Assembly (NCBI GenBank): GCA_000934385.1
Contig: KN880489.1
Coordinates: 1-64,000 of the forward strand
Origin: Cylindrobasidium torrendii FP15055 ss-10
Taxonomy: Eukaryota; Basidiomycota; Agaricomycetes; Agaricales; Physalacriaceae
Length of the DNA stretch: 64,000 bases
Reading direction: 5' to 3'
Shown here: positions 35,516 through 48,039 of the stretch, piece by piece
Layout: each line of letters opens with the position of its first letter
How positions within the stretch are numbered: the first letter of the stretch is position 1
The notes under the pieces: model-generated
What the model saw: only the letters and a program-made list of their open reading frames with translations
The model's database searches: none
What the model was told of the DNA's origin: nothing
Position numbers and translations under genes: made by a program

Positions 35516-37594
35516 GTGACTGCAAGAAAGATACCATTCCAGCTCAACCTATACCGCCCACTGTACATCTCTCGTAATTTTGTCATAGCTATCCACTTGT
35601 AATCGTGTGTCCGAATTCCAGAGCTGTCTTCGCGTGTAAAGTGGTCGGAGCAAGAGTCCCAGGATGAATAGCTGAAGGCAAGTTACGTCCAACCCTTCAT
35701 CCGAACGGTCCAGATACTGGAGGTAAAGCTCCTGCTTCCCAAGCGATGTAATTTCGGTGCGGCTGACAGCATATGGTGAAATTTAACTGAAAAGAATGCT
35801 GTTCGACCTGAGAAAGGTAGCGGAAGGGTGTATGAACAGTCTGAGGGTGAGCGCAGACTCGTCAACGCATACAGCCCACGAATGAGGACTGTCGATGTTT
35901 TTGCGTGTTGAACAAGGTGCAGCCGGCCCTTGCATTCTACCGGGAGAATTATCTCACTCCGAATTTTGCATGAGATTCCTGGTCGAGGCGGTCAGGCATT
36001 TATACTCCAAGGTTACAACGTTGCGTTGAAGTGCATGTTGAGATGAATGGAACGAAAGAACACGAGACGACTGTCGTGATAGTCATGGTCTAAGTCAGTG
36101 AGAGGGTGTACAGGGGTCGTGAACCTAATCGCAGCTTTTGCATTTTACCATCACTATCCTCCAAAAGTGTTCTCATCCTCGCGCACACCCTCGAAACTCT
36201 TGGAATCGTGCCCACCGGACCTCCTGGGATGGCATACGCAGGTTTTATAATGTCCAAGACTCTTGTATTTGGCGCGCTGCACTTGGTCGTCCTCAACCAG
36301 CAACAGGATTGTCGACAAGTAGACTCGGAATGGGCGACATAAAACGAGCTGGAACGAGTGACTGGCTGGCAAACAAGAAGATGATAATGCTGTCTGTCAT
36401 CCCAGAGGATACTGTGCGCTCGTCGCCGTCATGCTCACGCTCGCAGCCTACACAGATACTCGGAAGTTGGGCCTACGAATGGACGGCGACATGCACGACA
36501 AGATCGCAGCCTTCCGACACGCGTCCACAACTGAAATACATGCGAAGGAGAGATGCAGACCACCCATAGATGTCTGCACGCAGCACAGAATAAATGGACA
36601 TTTTCGAGGTGCGTCACTTGAGACCGCCACTTATCCTTGGGCTCACATAAATATCTTGATGCAGCTCTTGAGAGTGAAATTTGCTGAACCACGGCTTGCG
36701 GTGGTGTCTAGACGTCTGTTTTCGTGATTTATCTCACAATCTCCTGCTCGTCATTTTGACCCAAGTTCATGCCGCTCCTTTCCCTAATTCCACGGGAATG
36801 ACGGTTCTGGAAACAATGTTCCTCCATATCCGCGTTTTTATCGACGGCGCGAGCGGCTCCTCAGCGGTTCCGCGGAGTCATTTGTTCTTGGTCCCAAAAA
36901 GGAAATAGAGCGTCGGTGCCGTTCCCAAAAGGGACAATTGCCTTCTCGTCGTCGCAGGATTCTTCGCTGAAGTTCCGCGCCGTTGATTGCGCAATATGCG
37001 TACCTTGGAGGTATACAGTATGCAAGGGTGCAGCCGAGCCGTGGGGTTGGCGCGCCGTGCAAGAGGACGCGTTCGACGGCGTGTGACTTACGAGGATGAA
37101 GCCGTGTGCCCAGCCTTGTACGGGTCTCCGCGTAGACGTATGGACCTTCCAGTCACTTACCAAAGGTCAAAGGAGACTCGGGGCGCCTGACACGATGGTT
37201 TTGGCGCGGTAGGCTTTACAGGACGGTTTTCATTTTCTCGTTCTGCGTGTCTCGTCTCGCAGAGCTGCTCCGTGTGTATGCTTTGTCTGTACCGCAATGT
37301 AGCGCGGCCTAGTGTCAGAAGAGGTCCAGGTCGAGCGAAAGCAAGTTGTCACAACAGCAAATAATACATCGACAGCTCATTCCCGGTCCCTCCATCATAC
37401 AACAGACGCCGAACTTTCCAAAAGCGACCGTGACGGTTCCGAAGTGCTGTCAATTCTGCGCGACGCGACTCAGCATATTCAAACTCTGACGAGACAGTCG
37501 CAGCCCGGTAGTTGCCCTTCCTTCCCTCCCACCAGTACCGTTCGAAATTCTAGTCCCTCCCTACATTCCCTCGTTCGAGTTCGGCCATCTATCA
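35516..37594. other. 2.1 kb with no supported gene
   Basis: Short frames occur on both strands, the longest about 140 residues at 36138-36569 (+), with no recognisable domain or consistent splice pattern. A frame at 37312-37620 (+) that starts with GTG overlaps the start of the next gene and might be its 5' UTR. No mobile-element hallmark was seen. Confidence 0.45.
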
Positions 37595-38256
37595 ATGCAG
37601 AAGCAGCAGTTCCCGACTAAGGCGCGCAAGATTACGCCAACCTATTCTCTCGACGAGCTGGCGTTGCGCGCGGCGAACAACGACTATTCGGCGCAGGGCT
37701 TCAAGAAGGTGTACAGACCGTCCCTCGTCTTCCAGCACAATATCGAGCATGGAATATACCACCGCGAGCCCAATGCGAGTATGAATGTGCGTTCGCGCTG
37801 GTTTCGCCCTTCTGATCGCCACTGACTCAACGGCGCGCAGGCTTGGGACGGCCAGGAGTACCGCTGGGATACTCGAGCGTATTTTGAACTTGTCGTTGTA
37901 CGTCCATAATCTGAACGCGTCTGGCATTGCTCTAACGTTTTCTAGCCGCGCCGAACGCCCGCGCCTGCACCGTCAGCAGTGCTTCAAGACGAGGTCGATG
38001 GCTCAGGCGTCGAGGACTCTATCTTTCCCCTCGTCGACATCGGGGAAGAAGAAGTTGGCAACGCGCCGAGTCACCACCGCTCTCTTCGACGTTTCTCGTC
38101 CTTCCTTACCGTGGGTTCACTGTTTCTTCACTATTAGTGCGCGCTAACACCTTTCAGTCTATCGCGCTCTCGGTTCTGCGAAGACGTCGCAGCGGCATGC
38201 TTCGTCCAGCCTCAAGCTCAAATTCCAGTCTTGACGATGACAACACTATGGCTTAG
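37595..38256 (+). CDS. Unknown 170 aa protein, four exons
   Basis: Exons 37595-37786, 37841-37897, 37946-38110 and 38158-38256 sum to exactly 171 codons with conventional GT-AG introns of 47-54 nt, which is the main evidence that this is a real gene. The protein begins MQKQQFPTKARKITPTYSLD, continues ELALRAANNDYSAQGFKKVY, then has an acidic DSIFPLVDIGEEEVG segment and a basic C-terminus (SVLRRRRSGMLRP). No domain, signal peptide or membrane segment is recognised. It converges with CWC25, with 252 bp between stops. Confidence 0.65.
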
Positions 38257-38507
38257 GTCTATTTATTTCCATGCTCCCCGTATCTTATATGCCCCATCCT
38301 CCTCTCACTTTCACTCCTGATTCAGTCGTCATGCTCTCCTTCGCTACTCCTCTCAATATCCGACGTCTCCTCATTTTGTTTTGTACGCCATACACAGCGT
38401 TTCAGTAGTATAATAGATATCCCCCACATCGTCAAATAGCAGTATACAGCAGTAGCTGGCTTGTAATATCTTGTCAACACAAACGCCAGAACTAATAGAA
38501 CGTGATT

Positions 38508-39832
38508 TCAATCCTGGTCAACGACTAGTCCACCACGGCCACGCTTGATCCTATCCTCGAGACCGCCTGTCCCCCCAAACACCTTCTTCGACTCGGCACT
38601 GAGGAATCCTCCCATGCCTTTCGATTTGGCTCGTGCAGCCTCCTCAGCAGCCATTTCTGCCTTCTCGTTCTCCAGAAGTTTTGCGAGACGTTCCTTGCGC
38701 TCGTCAACCATCACCGACGCATTCGAAGACATTGCCGCCAGACGAGCAGCGCGATCAGAGTCCGCACGGGAAGCCGCTGGATTTGAAGGGACTGGAGGTG
38801 GTGGTGGGCTCAGTCGCTGGCGTTTGTGAGGCGGGACAGCTTGCTCATTGCGGCTGTGACTTGGACTGCGTTCGCGCTTGATTTCATCCCTACGAGGTGG
38901 CATTGGCTCTCGGCGCCGTGGTGGAGAAGCTGAGCGGTCGCGTCGCGAACGATGATCAGGTGAAGCTGAACGGTCACGTCCAGATCGACGACCATAATCT
39001 GGGGAACGCCGGCGCCGGCGAGAATGGTAGTCCTCATCACTACTGGTCCGGTCGTCGCGGTATCGTGAGCGTGGTGAAGGGGACCGGCGGCTGTGTCGGT
39101 GACGAGGCTGGGGAGAATACGAGCGTGAACGGCGCTCGTCTGGTGAGTGATCCCGTCGATGCCTGCGCTCCTCTTTGGCCCTCTTCCGCTCCTCCTTCTC
39201 CCTCTTCCGCTCCTTTTTGTCCTTTTTCGGCTTCAATCCATTCCGTTCTTGCATTTCACGGAGGCGCAGAGGGTTAGCCATGAGAGCTTCATATGCGGCT
39301 TGCTCCTGCTGTTTGATAGCAAGGAGAGGGTCTTCCCGGATCTTGGAAGCGACATCCCTAGCATTGTTTGCATTCTGAATTGCGATGAAGTTCTTGTGGG
39401 CAGCTCCAAGCTATGATACAGTCAGTGTTGACTCAACCTGGTCAGGTGGCTCACGCACCTTGTCGTTATCATCGGCAGTGAGAATCTTATCGACCCTCTT
39501 CTTTCCAAGCAGATAGTCCTCCAAGTCATTGGTGTTGGCGCTACTGCCAGAAGCCGGCGTGGCGTACATCCAATCCAATTTCTCAGCTCGTTTCTTGCCT
39601 GTCTGCTGTTCTTGAAGCCGTTGCAACTCCTGTAGCTGGCGCTCTTCCTCCTTTTCCTTACGCAACTGGTCGAGTTTCTTCTTCTCTTCGAGCTGAGGAC
39701 ATGTTAGTTGAACGTCTGCGTGTGCATGATAGTGTGACATACCGCCTTCTTCTCTTCAAGCCAGACCCGCTCCTGATTCTTCAGCAGCAGCGGGTGCCAC
39801 GACTTCTTCATGTTCAAATCTCCTCCACCCAT
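38508..39832 (-). CDS. CWC25: Pre-mRNA-splicing factor CWC25
   Basis: CWC25 acts with Prp16 at the first catalytic step of splicing. The start [20 protein letters not shown] is the diagnostic N-terminus, followed by [10 protein letters not shown]. After a 5' intron come a Lys/Glu coiled coil ([19 protein letters not shown]), [20 protein letters not shown] and [13 protein letters not shown], all conserved in the family. Another intron leads to [20 protein letters not shown] and [24 protein letters not shown] sequence. The second half is an Arg/Ser/Asp-rich region ([20 protein letters not shown]) like SR proteins, ending [20 protein letters not shown]. Two splicing genes, this one and CLF1, occur in the window but 22 kb apart. 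Confidence 0.93.
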
Positions 39833-39961
39833 TTTGACGAATAGCGATAGCGCGCGGGATAAAAAGACAAGTTGTGGGGCCGCTAGATGAGCGTTCAGAG
39901 CAAGGGCAGAACGACACGTGCACGGCGATCACAGACTCTTGACCCGCACGCCCAAGTAGCC

Positions 39962-40884
39962 ATGCCTCCAGCCCGGGCGGACGATGGAGACTCGGATTAC
40001 AGCGAAACGGAGCCACTGACGAATAATGCTGCCCAGCCCGAGTAATATTACCCCGATGCTGTCTTATGCGTACACTCACCTTGGCCTTCCCAGGCCGCCC
40101 ACGCGCTCGATGTACTCGTTGACGCGCAAGGAAATAACAAAGGGCCTGGCAAACCGATTCGTGCATTCGCGGACATACATTTTGCTCTACGTTGCGATGG
40201 CCGCGCTCTCCATCACCACCATTGTGCTCAGCGTCACGGAGGATTGTCCGGGGTTTGCATTCTACATGCTCGAAATCATCATCAACGGCGCGATGATTCT
40301 TGAGGTCGCAATACGGTTTGTTGCATTTGGGAGGGTAAGTGAAATACACACTAGCTATACAGCAGCATACAATGTAACTCCATGCAGCAATTCTGGAAAT
40401 CCCCATTCAACATTGTGGATCTCATCTTGACGATATTCTGTGCCCTCACGCTTCTCGTGCTTGCATTTGCAAAGTGTGGCTCTACGAGTAAGGAGGAGGA
40501 GATATTGGACACACTTTTGCTTGTAGCACGCAATGTGCTCCAGTTCAGCAGGCTGGCCGCTGTCATGCGACAGTGCGTATTTCACCAGACGTCGTACATA
40601 TGCCATGGCTAAACGCAAATAGGTCCGGTCAATCCATCTTCTCGCGACCAAAACCCATCGATATTAGCACGGCGCGACGGGCCGGTTATGGATTGGATAT
40701 TGGGTTGGATAGCGACGACGAGGATGACCCAGAGCTCGGCCGCCCGTTGGTTAGAAACCCTGTTGTGTTTGATGCCAACGACAACCAGCGCGCAGCTGAA
40801 CGTACAACGATGACGCCCATGCCGCGTGCAGCTGAGGCAGCACGAAATCGAGACGAGGAGGACCTCTGGGCAGAATTGGGCTAG
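39962..40884 (+). CDS. Voltage-sensor-like four-helix membrane protein, 255 aa
   Basis: Exons 39962-40041, 40094-40334, 40388-40572 and 40623-40884 sum to 255 residues. Four hydrophobic helices resemble the S1-S4 sensor of the ion-transport superfamily: TYILLYVAMAALSITTIVLS; AFYMLEIIINGAMILEVAIR (S2 with Glu and Arg); FNIVDLILTIFCALTLLVLA (S3 with Asp); and ILDTLLLVARNVLQFSRLAA then VMRQ (S4-like, Arg at spaced positions). No pore helices follow; the C-terminus is acidic and cytosolic (GLDSDDEDDPELGRP). It is therefore a stand-alone sensor-like protein, comparable in layout to Hv1 proton channels, but the S4 has fewer and wider-spaced Arg than Hv1. Proton conduction is not shown. It is divergent from CWC25 across 129 bp. 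Confidence 0.8.
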
Positions 40885-41478
40885 AATAACCGTCGTTGAA
40901 TACGAGATTGTTTTGCGTATTATTACACCATGGGTATATTACACTATTTTGCTATAGTTGGACCACCTGTGGTGCTTGTGGGCGCTCTGTATGGCACAGA
41001 AACACGGAGATGAGGAGCCCAAATTGACATTTGTCAATGTCGGGAATGTGGAATTAATTTTCGGCAAGTTCCACGTAATGACTAAGAGAGCGCGCCGTTC
41101 CTGAAAGCGGACCTGGCGCCCGCCCATTATGTGAAAATATGAGCAAAAGCGGGGAGTAGACAGCGGGAATGGCGCACGGAATAATTGTAGGCGTTTGTGG
41201 GCGACCGTGTGCTCGACTTTTTTTACGAGAAGGCAGGGGAGAGAATTTGCGAATTCATCGGGGGCTGGGTTATGTTCAAATTCCGGAAGCAAAAGGGCGA
41301 GTGATGTGCATAGAAACGGCCCTGTAATTCTTTTTGCCTTTACACCTTCGCTTGTAACTTATCCTCTCGGGACGGGCGCCAGCAAACTTGGGGGGTATTC
41401 AATGCGTTAGGCCGTAGCGGACGGGACATCGACTTGTAACATATCTCCCTCGACCCTTAGTCAACGGCTCGTTCGTTT
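40885..41478. other. Intergenic region
   Basis: About 590 bases between two plus-strand genes with no gene supported on either strand. I see no TATA box close to 41479. Confidence 0.45.
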
Positions 41479-43762
41479 ATGTCGTCCGCAGTGACCACTC
41501 GCCCAGCCACACTCGAGAATCGCGACCGAGGGACCTGGTTTTCTTCCCCGACCACCACCAAATTGACCAAGTCCGCGCCGACAAACGAAATGGCATCTGC
41601 ATACAGCATCGGAGACAAGCCATCCCGCTCGTCCGGAAAATCCAGCCACGGCAAACTCAGCTTCTTTGGCTTCAAGTCGAAGAAACACCCGTCGCTGGCG
41701 ATACAGGACCCTCCAGGCGCGGCCAGGGAAGACAACGAGCGCAAATACGCCAACCGGCCGCCGTCCAAGTCAGTGTCCTCTACGCGTTCACAGGCGGAGT
41801 CTTCGGAGCCACGAACACCTGTCTCGCCGGATGTCCAACGCGACTACCGGCACAATTCACTCCTCACACTTTCTGACAACGACCCATTCGCAGCCCACGC
41901 CCAGGTTGTCATCCCCCGTTCGCCAATCGTCGCTGAGCCAAACCGGCTGTCGGTCTATTCCAACTCATCCACCGAATATTCCAAGCGGGCAGAAACCAAC
42001 AGGGTCTCCTACGCCTCCACATCATCCCAAGGCCACGATAGGCGCTCTGTTGCATCCTACACACGCAGTCCGACATCGTCTGATACATCACACGTTCGCA
42101 AATTGGCTACAAAGTGCGCCATGCTGCTATCTTGGCCTAGTGCACAGTGCTGATCATGCCATTGACAGAAAATCAACCGGCGATCTTCCTCGCAGTTATT
42201 CGCATGCCACCGGTCGGGAGACGGCCTGGGAGTCGCTCATGAAGTATCCCAACGGCATCGTCGACAAGAACCGGCATTCCCAGCCAGACGCGTCCAGTAT
42301 TGCCCGGCCAGTCCTGCGCGCCCGGGGCCTTACTGAGAGCGGTGGAGGCCATCCTCCTAACCTATTCAGCGACGTCAAACCAGTTCCGGAGAGAGCATCA
42401 CCCCGCGTTGTTGTCCGGCAAGCGTCTATGCAACGGTTAGCTATGCCGACCAGCGCACCACCAGCACAGCGCCTGCCTACCCCTCCTGCTGTCCAGGTCC
42501 CTGTTATTGAAGACGATGACTTGCCAGACAAGGATTATGTGAATCCGCTGTACGACGATATTTCGTCCATTCTCTCTCGCGACGACTACATGCCGAATCA
42601 GCACTACATACGAAAGCCTGATAGGTCCTCCCGCAACGGCTCGGACATTGACCATGTGGATCTTTCCTCCTCGCCGAGGCCCGCCCGAACGCTGAAAAAG
42701 TCGGTCTCCCACAATTCGTTATCCAAGCGGAGCCCCTCGATATCTGGTCCGGCTAGCGGCTCCTCGACGCCAATAGAACTTTCCGACAAGGCGCCGCGCA
42801 AGCAACGGTCCTTCCATCATCCCCGCATACCTATCCCTCCTATTCCCATAGGTTTGCGACACACCAACTCCTATGGTAGCACATCTGATAATACGGAGAA
42901 AGAGAGGGACAAGGACAAGGACAAGCGGGGTAGTACTGGTGGACGCAAGCGCCTCTTCTCCGGCTCAAGTTTCGGGAGACCGACCACATCTTCTTCCTCA
43001 TCACACTTTGGCGACGATGACACGCGGTCCATCTTTAGTCTGCCCGCCGAACCGTGTGAACGCGACATTGGCTCGTATTCAAAAGCCCCCGCCGGCGCGT
43101 CCTTCTGGGAAGAGAACTTTGTATCGACGACCCCGCCAGCCGAATATGTTCCGAAGCCCATCATGACCCCCGCAGAAATGCTACAGGTCGAGGCCAGCGT
43201 ACAGGAGTCCCTCACAGGTGGCCGGCATAGCAGACCGCGTGGGATGTCGGTTATGTCCTCAGAGACTACCGCTTCCGAATACTCCCTTGGCGAAGGCCTT
43301 GCCGCACCCTTCTCCTCTACTACCTCTCTTGCACCTTCCTCGTCGTATTCGCGCAACATGTCCAGCTCGCAGACGACATTGACGTCGATGAGCTCTAATC
43401 ACTTCGTCCCGAGTCCAATATCGTCCATGGCCATCGTGCCACCGACCCTGTCGAATACGCCGCCTCGACCACGGTCATCGAGGATAGCCAATGCAGAAAC
43501 AGGAATCATCCCGCTCTCACCACCGCCTCGCGCCAAGTCTCGCAAAAAACCATCAACAGAAACATCTTCTATACATTCAGCCCAGCGGGTGCTATCCATA
43601 CGGAAACCTTCTTTCCTGGATATCGACGACGAAGTGGACAGAACGATGCACTCGGCTGTAAAGAAGAGCTCCCCAGTGAGGGCTGAGCCGCCGCCAGACG
43701 GTAGTTTCCTCGATTTTGCGCGCGAGTCGTTTGAAAGCGAACGGAATTTTGTTGACTTGTAG
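41479..43762 (+). CDS. Large Ser/Pro-rich disordered protein, 742 aa
   Basis: Two exons, 41479-42113 and 42169-43762, separated by a 55 nt intron, give 742 residues. The protein is Ser/Pro/Arg-rich throughout, with many candidate phosphorylation sites. A short basic patch near the N-terminus (HGKLSFFGFKSKKHPSLAIQ) might be a membrane-binding or docking motif. A KDKDKDK-type microsatellite occurs at about 42900-42926. The segment DKDYVNPLYDDISSILSRDD is compact and may be a binding motif. The C-terminus reads GSFLDFARESFESERNFVDL. I do not recognise a domain. Similar proteins in fungi are often cell-polarity or septation regulators, but nothing here proves it. Confidence 0.75.
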
Positions 43763-44210
43763 TAGTAATATCATATCCCCTTCTCTCATCTGCGGTACCA
43801 CATCTAGACTCTGGAGCCTACTCACTATCTTTCTATCCCTCTAGCTAGTTCTCTTTATTCCATAAATATTTCTCCTCGCAGAGTTGTGTTATTACCCTAT
43901 ACCTTGGTATTCCGCTCGTGCTTTCGTGGGCTCGGCAACGTACCGCTCGTTACAGTGTACATACTTGCAGCTAAATAGTTACCCTCACTCCTTCCTTCTC
44001 TTACTCTGTCGTAGTTTCCCTCTCGCTTATCCATCATGCCGCGGGTGTACATACATATACGCTTGCTCTCACTCACGCACAAAAAATGCACAAAGCATCC
44101 ATTTGTAGAGAAATTATACATGTAAAAGCAGGGGAGCAAGAAGCAATGCACCTAGGATACCTACCTAATCCAATACCCTTCCCTTCCAAAAACGAGCTCC
44201 TTCGTTGTGA
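43763..44210. other. Convergent 3' flanks
   Basis: About 450 bases between the convergent disordered-protein gene and SLA2. The region is T/C-rich with no supported gene, and probably carries both 3' UTRs. Confidence 0.5.
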
Positions 44211-47200
44211 TTAATCAGTCTCTTCTGTATGATATCCGGCACGCCTCATCGCGCCCAAGCGGTGTCTTGCGGCGCCAAGGTCCTTCTCCAATCTCAGAAT
44301 TTCCACCTGCTGCTCCATCTCGCGTTTCTTGAACTCGTAGGTAGCCATGGCGTTGTAGTCCACATCCTCCGCCTCCGATTCGCGCGCACTGATGGCCTTG
44401 ACCTGCTTGACAAGGGCCTTGCATGCCTCGCTCACCGCGCGCGCAGCCGCCTCCAACCGCATAAGGGTGGGCGACGATAAGTCTGCCTTGACACGGGACG
44501 CAGCGACGAGCTGTGCCGTGGCCGCCGCCACCTCGTTCGATGCAACGATAAGCTGTTCAAGCGAATGCGTCCCCGAGAGGACACCATCAGCACATTCGAT
44601 AAGAAGGTTCGTCGCGAACGCCACAGACTTGGCCGCTGAAATAAGACCCTCTGTCCACCGGTTGTTGCGCTTGTAGAATTGTTGGGAGGTACTTCCACTT
44701 GCGCCCTTGCCTTGCGCAACAATCTCCTGCTGCGTCTCGGTCGCCGCCTGGATCAGACGCCCGATTGCGTTGGTGATGGCCAGGGCAGACGCCAAAATTG
44801 CATCGTGGACTTGAATATCCAGAGAGCCAAAGCGAGTTGTATCACGAGGGCGCGCAATGAGCTCCTGCAGGCGTTGCGTCGCCAGCTCGATGGCACGCGC
44901 AGCACCCAACATCTCCTGTTCGACAAGGTCGCCAATGTCACCACTGTTCTTGGTGATGCTGCCCTTCTTGGGAACGAGGCTCTCAACTGCCTCCGACAAC
45001 TTCGTGAGCGACTCCCGGGCATCACTGTTGTTACGGAGAGCAACGGCTTGGCGCTGACTTGGTTGCAGAAGGTCGAGTTTGTATGATTGAAGACTACGGA
45101 AGAAGCGGAGGCCGACATCTCCAACAGTCCTTGCAACATTGACAAGACGGTCAGATGCATCATCGTCTTTGGCAAGTCGCGTGATGCCCTTTGTGTTCAC
45201 AAGAACCTCGGTAAGAGACTGCGCAAGCTCGTTAGCCGTTTGGATGACGGCGACATGGTCGCCACCCTCGCTGCCAGCCAGGTACAGGTTATAGACAGTC
45301 GCAAACTCTGTCGCGTTGTTGGTAGCCTTCTCAATCATCGTCAACACGAACTCAGGAGTCGAATTTTGGTTCCCTTGTTGAGTCAGTGACTCGAGCTCGT
45401 AAATCGAATCCTCGATCTTGTGTTCACATGCACCCAGGATCGAATCTACGACCCGTCAGTTGAGTGTCAGCATCCATCTCACTAAACATACCAATGATTT
45501 GGTTAAGCTTCTTGCGGTTGTCCAAGATAAGAGTGTCGATTTGAGCATTGGTCGTCTCATCCGAGATGCCTTGGTTCTAAACAGTTCTTGTCAGCGACAT
45601 CGGGGACCGAAGGACAAAGACATACCGCTTGAGCTTCAGCCAGTTCCTCCAGAGTCTTGTCCATGCCCTCCTGCATGAGCGCAATTTCTTCGTCCTTCTC
45701 CATTTGAAGACGTTCAAGATCGCTTGTAAAGCTATCGAGCTTCGACAGCAAGCTATCGATTTGGTCTTGTTTGGACTAGAGGAAGTGCTCAGCAGACACC
45801 AGGCAGGTTCACATGAAGACGGACACGAAGTGTAGATTCAAGATCACTGATTTGCCTGTTGTATTTCGACATGACCACAGAAACCTCAGAGTTGCGGTCG
45901 CGGGATGCGTCTTCCGCGCGCTCGTTGGCAAAGTTCAGCTCCCGGCGAATCCTGTCGAGATCTTCTTTGTGTGAGGACTTCATTCGGTCAACGTCGAAGC
46001 GCGCGCGGTCGCGTTCACGAAGCATGTCGGCAAGTTCCAAGTTCTTCGCCTTCAGGTCGCGCTCCATGCGCTCCATCTTGTCAATGGCTTCCTGTGCCGA
46101 GTTTGCCTTGAGTTGGTAGTTCTTGAACTTGGCAAGCATGTCCAGGTGCTCTGTCCGCAGTTGACTATACAGCTTGGCTAGCGCTTCGTACTTGTTTCGC
46201 CACAAAGTAACTTGATCCTGAAGCTGCTGAATCAAAGCATCCTTCGAGGACATTTGGGCATTGATGTTGACGGAGACGTTAGCCAGTTCTGATTCCAGAG
46301 CTTTAACTCTCTGCGCTTAGGTCAGTAAAGGGTGGGTTCTCGGGTTCCAAAAGACATACACGATCATACTGCTCCAGGAAGATTTGATCTCTCTCATACT
46401 GGCCACGCATAGCAAGAAGCTCACGCTCAAGTTCAGCAGTCTGCTGCTGTGCATGGTTGTTGTACATTTGCTGTTGCTGCATCATAAGCTGCTCTTGGGC
46501 AAGACGCTGCGCCTCTTCTTGTTCACGCTGGCGCCGCTCGAATTCCAGTTGCTGCTGGCGTTCAGCATCTAACCTGGCGCGTTCTTCGGCCTCCCGGGCA
46601 GCAACAAGTGCTGCTTGCTGCTGCTCATATTGCTTCAGCAGCTCAGCTTGTTTTGCTGCCTCGGCAGCACCAGGGGCGGGGCTAGCAGCAGTCTTTGGCC
46701 GAGCAGGGAGATCAGGCGCGTCGCCGGAGTCAAGGAGATTAGGTGGCTCCTGAGAATCTAGTGAGTGCTGAGGACAGTGAGAGCTTTCGAGAATACCTAC
46801 AGCGCCAAGTTTTGGGACATTGATAAGGCCGGTGAGATATTTGAGGTTAGAGCATTCGTAGTAGAACTTCCGAAGGTTGTAGTGCTGCTGTTGAAAGCGT
46901 TCCTTCAAGGGCTCAAGGGCTTCCACGTCATTAGTCCCTGGTAAGGCATGAGTATAGTACGCGTAGTGAATCAGGGATACACACTGCGATACATGGCGCG
47001 TAGCATGCTGGTGATGAATCGGTAAATTCCCCAGCTTTCTTTGACCAATGGCACAAGCGCAGATATCCTGCACTCATTGTTTGTTGAGTGACGGAAATGA
47101 GAGAAGATCAATTTCTGGAACGAGTCGATTTGCTCTTGAAGGTTCATGAGATCGGAAATAGTTTCGTATCTGGCTTTCTGCGTCAATTGACGCTGCTATC

Positions 47201-47846
47201 AGGTTATTACTGGGACACGCACCCCTCGTTTGGATCGTCGATACCCTTCAGCGTAACGTATTCCTCGTAGTCCAGCATGCCATTGAAATCGGGGCGCATA
47301 CGATGGAAACGCAACTTCGCCAAGATGAAGGAGACGTAGGTGCGGATGAGAGGGCCATAGCCTGCAAAGTCGTGAACAAGCGTAGGCTGCGACTGAGTGT
47401 ACTACTTGCCTCGAGCACCGTCACCTTGAACCGTGCGGGAGAATGTCTCCAGCCAAGATGCCTGCGCATGCGCTTCCTTAATTGTCTGCCAAGATTGTCA
47501 ACATCCGCAGCCACACCACTGGAGCAGGATGTACGGACATTGGGGTGGCCTTCCTGGATGACTTTGTGCACCATGATGAGCGCCTTGAACGTCTGGACCT
47601 CGTCCGCTAGGATTGGCTGAACTCGTAGGCCGGCCCAAAATGAAATCGAGCTGTGGTAATCGTGTGTGAAGACAATGGCCTCTGTATGACTTATGAGCAA
47701 TGACAGGGACGGCGCGAGAGTATCGACCTACTGCGAACATGCTTCTGCTTTGGTGCTGTCTCCTCCGGACTGGTCGCCTTCTTTATGTTAACGACAAGTT
47801 CCTGCTCGGCCTTGTCCTTGTCGACCGGGCGAGTTGGGTAGTGCAT
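44211..47846 (-). CDS. SLA2: Endocytic adaptor SLA2 (END4, HIP1R-like)
   Basis: SLA2 links clathrin-coated pits and PIP2-rich membrane to actin. The ANTH domain opens KAEQELVVNIKKATSPEETA, PKQKHVR, then SISFWAGLRVQPILADEVQT, FKALIMVHKVIQEGHPNV, and KESWGIYRFITSMLRAMYR. A long Gln/Glu-rich coiled coil follows (RLAQEQLMMQQQQMYNNHAQ; KNLELADMLRERDRARFDVD). The C-terminal talin-like I/LWEQ (THATCH) actin-binding module includes RNNRWTEGLISAAKSVAFAT, NEVAAATAQLVAASRVKADL and AARAVSEACKALVKQVKAIS, ending in EILRLEKDLGAARHRLG. There are about eight short introns. I put the start at 47846 (MHYPTRPVDKDKAE), but in-frame coding-like sequence (RQNGPGFDIEEE) extends further up, so a small 5' exon reaching toward 48049 is likely. 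Confidence 0.9.
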
Positions 47847-48039
47847 CTCCTCCTCGATGTCGAAGCCCGGACCATTCTGACGAGAATTCCGGGCGTACCT
47901 AGCGGCTGTGTTAGGTGGCGATTTTGTGACGGATGGAGATGGCGAACATAATATCGATGCTGTGGTCTGGCTATAGTGGTGGCGCGAACGAGAGCAGTTA
48001 CGCAGCGTCAATCCCAGAAAGGAGACCGATCACTTCGGT

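Noticed and set aside
37312..37620. Frame of 102 residues starting with GTG
   Set aside because: It lacks an ATG near its start and overlaps the start of the better supported four-exon gene; more likely 5' UTR.
42873..43359. Frames on both strands inside the 742-residue protein gene
   Set aside because: They arise from the biased codon content of Ser/Pro/Arg-rich coding sequence.
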